DNA of 64,000 nt from Streptomyces sp. Go-475 (GTDB taxonomy: Bacteria; Actinomycetota; Actinomycetes; Streptomycetales; Streptomycetaceae). The position numbers and the translations under genes are program-made. Where the stretch lies: NCBI RefSeq assembly GCF_003330845.1, contig NZ_CP026121.1, positions 7,173,501-7,237,500 on the forward strand. Reading direction: 5' to 3'. This document shows positions 61,444 to 64,000 of this stretch, in pieces (within the stretch, counting starts at the first letter, position 1; each line of letters opens with the position of its first letter). Below the pieces are notes generated by a model. The model was not told where the DNA came from and ran no database searches. It saw only the letters and a list, made by a program, of their open reading frames with translations.

Positions 61444-62610
61444 TCACCCCCCGTCCGTCTCGTCGAAGACACTGACGTCCTCACGGTCGGCGGTGACACA
61501 CACCCGCTCGCCCGGGCGCGGCGGGGTGGCGGCGGTTTCGATGCGCAGTGGGGGTGTGCCGGGGGCGGCTCCGTCCAGGCGCACGGTGACGCGGGTCAGC
61601 GAACCGCAGTACACAGACGTCTCGACCGTGCCGGTACAGCAGCTCTCCTCGGCGCTGACCAGGCGGAGCTTGCTCGGCCGGACGGCGGCGCGGACCCGTT
61701 GGCCCGGAGCCAAGGCGTGCGCGCGGGCCTTGAGGACACCGCCGGTGTCCAGACGCACCGGGGTGCACCCGTCCTCGGTCGATTCCTCGACCTTGCCGGT
61801 GAGGAAGTTGGCGGCGCCCAGGAAGTCGGCGACGAAGGGAGAGGAGGGTCGTTCGAAGAGGCCGCGAGGGGTGTCGAACTGCTCGATGCGGCCGTCCTTC
61901 ATGATGGCGATCCGGTCCGACATGACCAGGGCTTCCTCCTGGTCATGTGTCACATACACGACGGTCAGGCCGAGTTCGCGCTGGATGGACTTGATCTCGG
62001 TCTGCATCTGGTCGCGCAGCTTCTTGTCCAGCGCGCCCAGCGGTTCGTCCATCAGCACGATCGGGGGGCGGTAGACCAGGACCCGGCACAGCGCGACGCG
62101 CTGCTGCTGGCCGCCGGAGAGTTCGCGGGGCTTGCGGCCGGCGAACTTCGACAGCCCGGCCGCCTCCAGTGTCTCCCCGACCCGTCGGCGGATCTCCGTC
62201 TTCGACACGCCGCGCAGTTGCAGGGGGAAGGCGACGTTCTCCGTCACGGTCATGTGGGGGAAGAGCAGGTACTGCTGGAAGACGAAGCCGAAGTCGCGCT
62301 TGCCGGGGTTGAGGCGGGTGATGTCCCGGCCGTCGACGGCGATGGTGCCGGAGTCGGGCTCGGTGAACCCGGCCAGCATCATCAACGTCGTGGTCTTGCC
62401 CGAGCCGGAGGAGCCGAGGAAGGTGACGAACTCACCCGCCGCGATCTCCATGTCCACACCGTCGACCACCGTCGTCCCGCTGTAGGACTTGCGCAGCCCC
62501 TTCACCGACAGCGACCTGCCGGTCGGCGCGTTGGACCGTGGGGCCAGGACGGCGGCGAGGTCGTCTGCTGACAGCTGCCCGGTGTTGAGCGTATGGGTCG
62601 TCTCAGGCAT
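61444..62610 (-). CDS. ABC importer ATP-binding protein (PotA type)
   Basis: A 388-residue ATPase: Walker A LGSSGSGKTTTLMM, Q-loop VFQQYLLFPHMTV, signature LSGGQQQRVALCRVL, Walker B VLMDEPLGALDKKL and a C-terminal TOBE domain (about 300-388). The ATG at 62608-62610 has CAGGAG upstream and overlaps the binding-protein stop by 8 bp. It energises the two permeases. Confidence 0.95.
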   Translation of the reverse strand: MPETTHTLNTGQLSADDLAAVLAPRSNAPTGRSLSVKGLRKSYSGTTVVDGVDMEIAAGEFVTFLGSSGSGKTTTLMMLAGFTEPDSGTIAVDGRDITRLNPGKRDFGFVFQQYLLFPHMTVTENVAFPLQLRGVSKTEIRRRVGETLEAAGLSKFAGRKPRELSGGQQQRVALCRVLVYRPPIVLMDEPLGALDKKLRDQMQTEIKSIQRELGLTVVYVTHDQEEALVMSDRIAIMKDGRIEQFDTPRGLFERPSSPFVADFLGAANFLTGKVEESTEDGCTPVRLDTGGVLKARAHALAPGQRVRAAVRPSKLRLVSAEESCCTGTVETSVYCGSLTRVTVRLDGAAPGTPPLRIETAATPPRPGERVCVTADREDVSVFDETDGG

Positions 62611-63700
62611 CGGCCCACTCCTGCCAGCGCTTGGTGACGGCGTCACGGTTCTTGTCCCACCAGGCGACGTCGGCGTCGAAACCGACCTTCAGGTTCTGCG
62701 GCGAGGTCGGCAGCGTGGCCAGGACGTCCTCCGAGAGGAGCTTGATCGCGCCGGGAACGACCGGGCCACCGGGGTAGAGCTTGGCGAAGGCCGCCTGGAC
62801 CTCGGGGCGCAGGGAGAAGTCGATCAGCTTGTAGGCGGCGTCCGGGTTGCTCGCGCCCTTGGGGATGCCCCAGCCGTTGGTGAGCCGTCGCGCGCCGTTC
62901 CACTGGTAGGCGACCGGCATGCCCTGCTTGATCAGCTCGTCCGCCCGGCCGCCGTACAGGCTGGTCGCGACGACTTCCTTGCGGCCGATCAGGACGGCCG
63001 GCAGGGCGCCGGTGTTCCAGAACTTCTTCACGCCGCCGCGGATCCGCGACATGGCCTTGAAGGCCCGGTCCACGTCCAGCGGGTAGAGCTTGTCCAGCGG
63101 CACACCGTCGGCCAGCAGCGCGAACTCCAGCTCCGGGATGTCGACCTCCGCGCTCTGCAGCGAACGCGGGCCGGGGAAGGCATCGGTGTTCCAGAAGTCC
63201 GCCCAGCTCTTCGGGGCGCGCTTCAGGCTGTCCGTGCGGTAGGCCATCAGGCTGCACCACACGTTCTTGCCGACCGCGTGCTCCGGCAGCTGGTGCTCCG
63301 GGATGCCGGCGCCCTTGACGCTCTTCAGCCGGTCGTGGTCCATCGGCTCCAGACAGTCCAGCCGGGCCATCTTCTGGAAGATCAGCAGCGAGTTGTCCAT
63401 CAGGTCGACCTGCGGACGGCCCTGCTTGACCTGGGCGATGACCTGCGCCGACTGGTAGTTCACCGTCGTGACCGTGATGCCGGTCTCCTTGGTGAACGGC
63501 TCGTAGATCGCCTTCGTCAGAGCATCGTTGTAGGCGCCACCGCTGTTGCTGACGACGAGCCGCTTCTTACCGCCACCGCCCGACGAGGTGCGGCTCTCGC
63601 CGTTGCCCATGAGGTTGCCGCAGCCGGCCACCGTGGTGGCGGCAGCCAGGGCTCCTGCGGTGCGGAGTACGGTTCTGCGTCCTATCTGCTTGCCTTCCAT
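62603..63700 (-). CDS. extracellular solute-binding lipoprotein (PotD-like)
   Basis: A 365-residue periplasmic-type binding protein. The twin-arginine segment GRRTVLRTAG and the lipobox VAGC (Cys27) indicate export and lipid anchoring. The mature part begins KKRLVVSNSGGAYNDALTKA and contains GIPKGASNPDAAYKLIDFSL, as in spermidine/putrescine and other bacterial type-1 solute-binding proteins. It is the first gene of the importer operon. The ligand is not determined. Confidence 0.92.
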   Translation of the reverse strand: MEGKQIGRRTVLRTAGALAAATTVAGCGNLMGNGESRTSSGGGGKKRLVVSNSGGAYNDALTKAIYEPFTKETGITVTTVNYQSAQVIAQVKQGRPQVDLMDNSLLIFQKMARLDCLEPMDHDRLKSVKGAGIPEHQLPEHAVGKNVWCSLMAYRTDSLKRAPKSWADFWNTDAFPGPRSLQSAEVDIPELEFALLADGVPLDKLYPLDVDRAFKAMSRIRGGVKKFWNTGALPAVLIGRKEVVATSLYGGRADELIKQGMPVAYQWNGARRLTNGWGIPKGASNPDAAYKLIDFSLRPEVQAAFAKLYPGGPVVPGAIKLLSEDVLATLPTSPQNLKVGFDADVAWWDKNRDAVTKRWQEWADA

Positions 63701-64000
63701 GGCGGTGCCTCCTGGAGATCGCTGGGGATGCGGGAAATCCGTGATGCGGGGACATAGGTGTCCCGATGCGGGGGGCTTTTGGGGCGCCGGTAATCGGCGG
63801 AGGGAAACGCACGGGGCCCGAGGGGCCCGCCGAGCGAGACCCGGAGGAAAGAGAAGAAAGGGAGAATCTTCGGTGAAGCCGCACCGTAACCGTCACGAGG
63901 TAATCAGCGCGAGGTTCCTCGCTATCGATTTGATTACCGTCGCGCCCGCAGTGCAGAAGAGGCCGATTGCGGGGCAGGCCGGAGCTTCATCCCGCACGGC
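63701..64000. other. upstream region of the ABC importer operon, window edge
   Basis: No gene is supported. The stretch holds the operon promoter region and the nested inverted repeat at 63899-63938. The minus-strand frame across it has no family similarity. Confidence 0.6.
63899..63938. promoter_or_regulatory. nested inverted repeat upstream of the importer operon
   Basis: Outer arms GGTAATCA (63899-63906) and TGATTACC (63931-63938) enclose an inner stem GCGAGG-TT-CCTCGC (63909-63922). It is a strong candidate operator, about 200 bp upstream of the binding-protein start. Confidence 0.6.

Noticed and set aside
1..64000. tRNA, rRNA, CRISPR and attachment-site cores
   Set aside because: No TpsiC-like GGTTCGAATCC arm with a matching acceptor stem, no rRNA sequence and no regular spacer-repeat array was found. 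The tandem arrays lack unique spacers.

Overview
The window is high-GC actinobacterial DNA, almost certainly a Streptomyces chromosome. The evidence is the GC-rich third codon positions, frequent GTG starts, ATGA and GTGA overlaps, a type II polyketide cluster beside primary metabolism, an RNase Sa homologue and actinobacterial gene families. No rRNA, tRNA or CRISPR array was seen. All functional calls come from reading the sequence and from memory of the families. No database search was run.

Positions 1-17.8 kb hold most of an angucycline-type type II PKS cluster on the minus strand, cut by the left edge. In transcription order it reads: biotin carboxylase/BCCP (accA), TcmI-type cyclase, KS-alpha, KS-beta/CLF, ACP, ketoreductase, two-domain aromatase/cyclase, a carrier-like protein lacking the phosphopantetheine serine, carboxylase beta subunit, carboxylase epsilon subunit, PgaE/JadH-like flavin hydroxylase, PgaM/UrdM-like hydroxylase-SDR fusion, SDR, MFS pump, two-domain ABM oxygenase, O-methyltransferase, and a second ABM oxygenase at the edge. 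The order resembles the jadomycin cluster (jadJ-jadI-jadA-B-C-E-D). No sugar genes are visible. A JadR1-like atypical OmpR regulator is divergent from accA. Arrays of a TGTCAGA-like heptamer at 10-11 bp spacing lie upstream of both accA and the cyclase/KS genes and are probable binding sites for an OmpR- or SARP-type activator.

Positions 17.8-25.7 kb carry accessory genes. These are a 14-TM exporter divergent from a TetR gene with two matching operators, an IS5-family element inserted exactly at the TetR stop codon, an SDR/TetR pair sharing palindromic operators, another SDR, and a HipA-like kinase overlapping a SelW-like thioredoxin-fold protein.

Positions 25.7-36.4 kb are conserved metabolism: malate synthase, a MobA-like nucleotidyltransferase, an IclR (AllR-like) regulator, allantoinase and allantoicase. 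These fit allantoin catabolism feeding glyoxylate to malate synthase. A 29-31 bp tandem array, an SDR, a RibD-type reductase, a patch of three gene remnants and a secreted RNase Sa homologue follow.

Positions 36.4-45.2 kb hold a convergent CHAT protease/caspase-family protease pair, bracketed by a NarL-type histidine kinase on the left and a proline-rich membrane protein plus NarL-type response regulator on the right. This is the most likely undescribed system in the window. Positions 45.2-54.2 kb hold an inositol-dehydrogenase-like gene divergent from a frameshifted GntR gene, a ROK sugar kinase with a membrane partner, and an SNF2 helicase/SWIM protein pair.

Positions 54.3-56.1 kb look inserted (RacP-like protein plus IS5 transposase). 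A DinB-like gene follows. The right end (56.9-63.7 kb, minus strand) is a polyamine-type ABC importer with aldehyde dehydrogenase, cupin and SDR, probably a catabolic operon for an amine or related organic compound, preceded by a nested palindrome.
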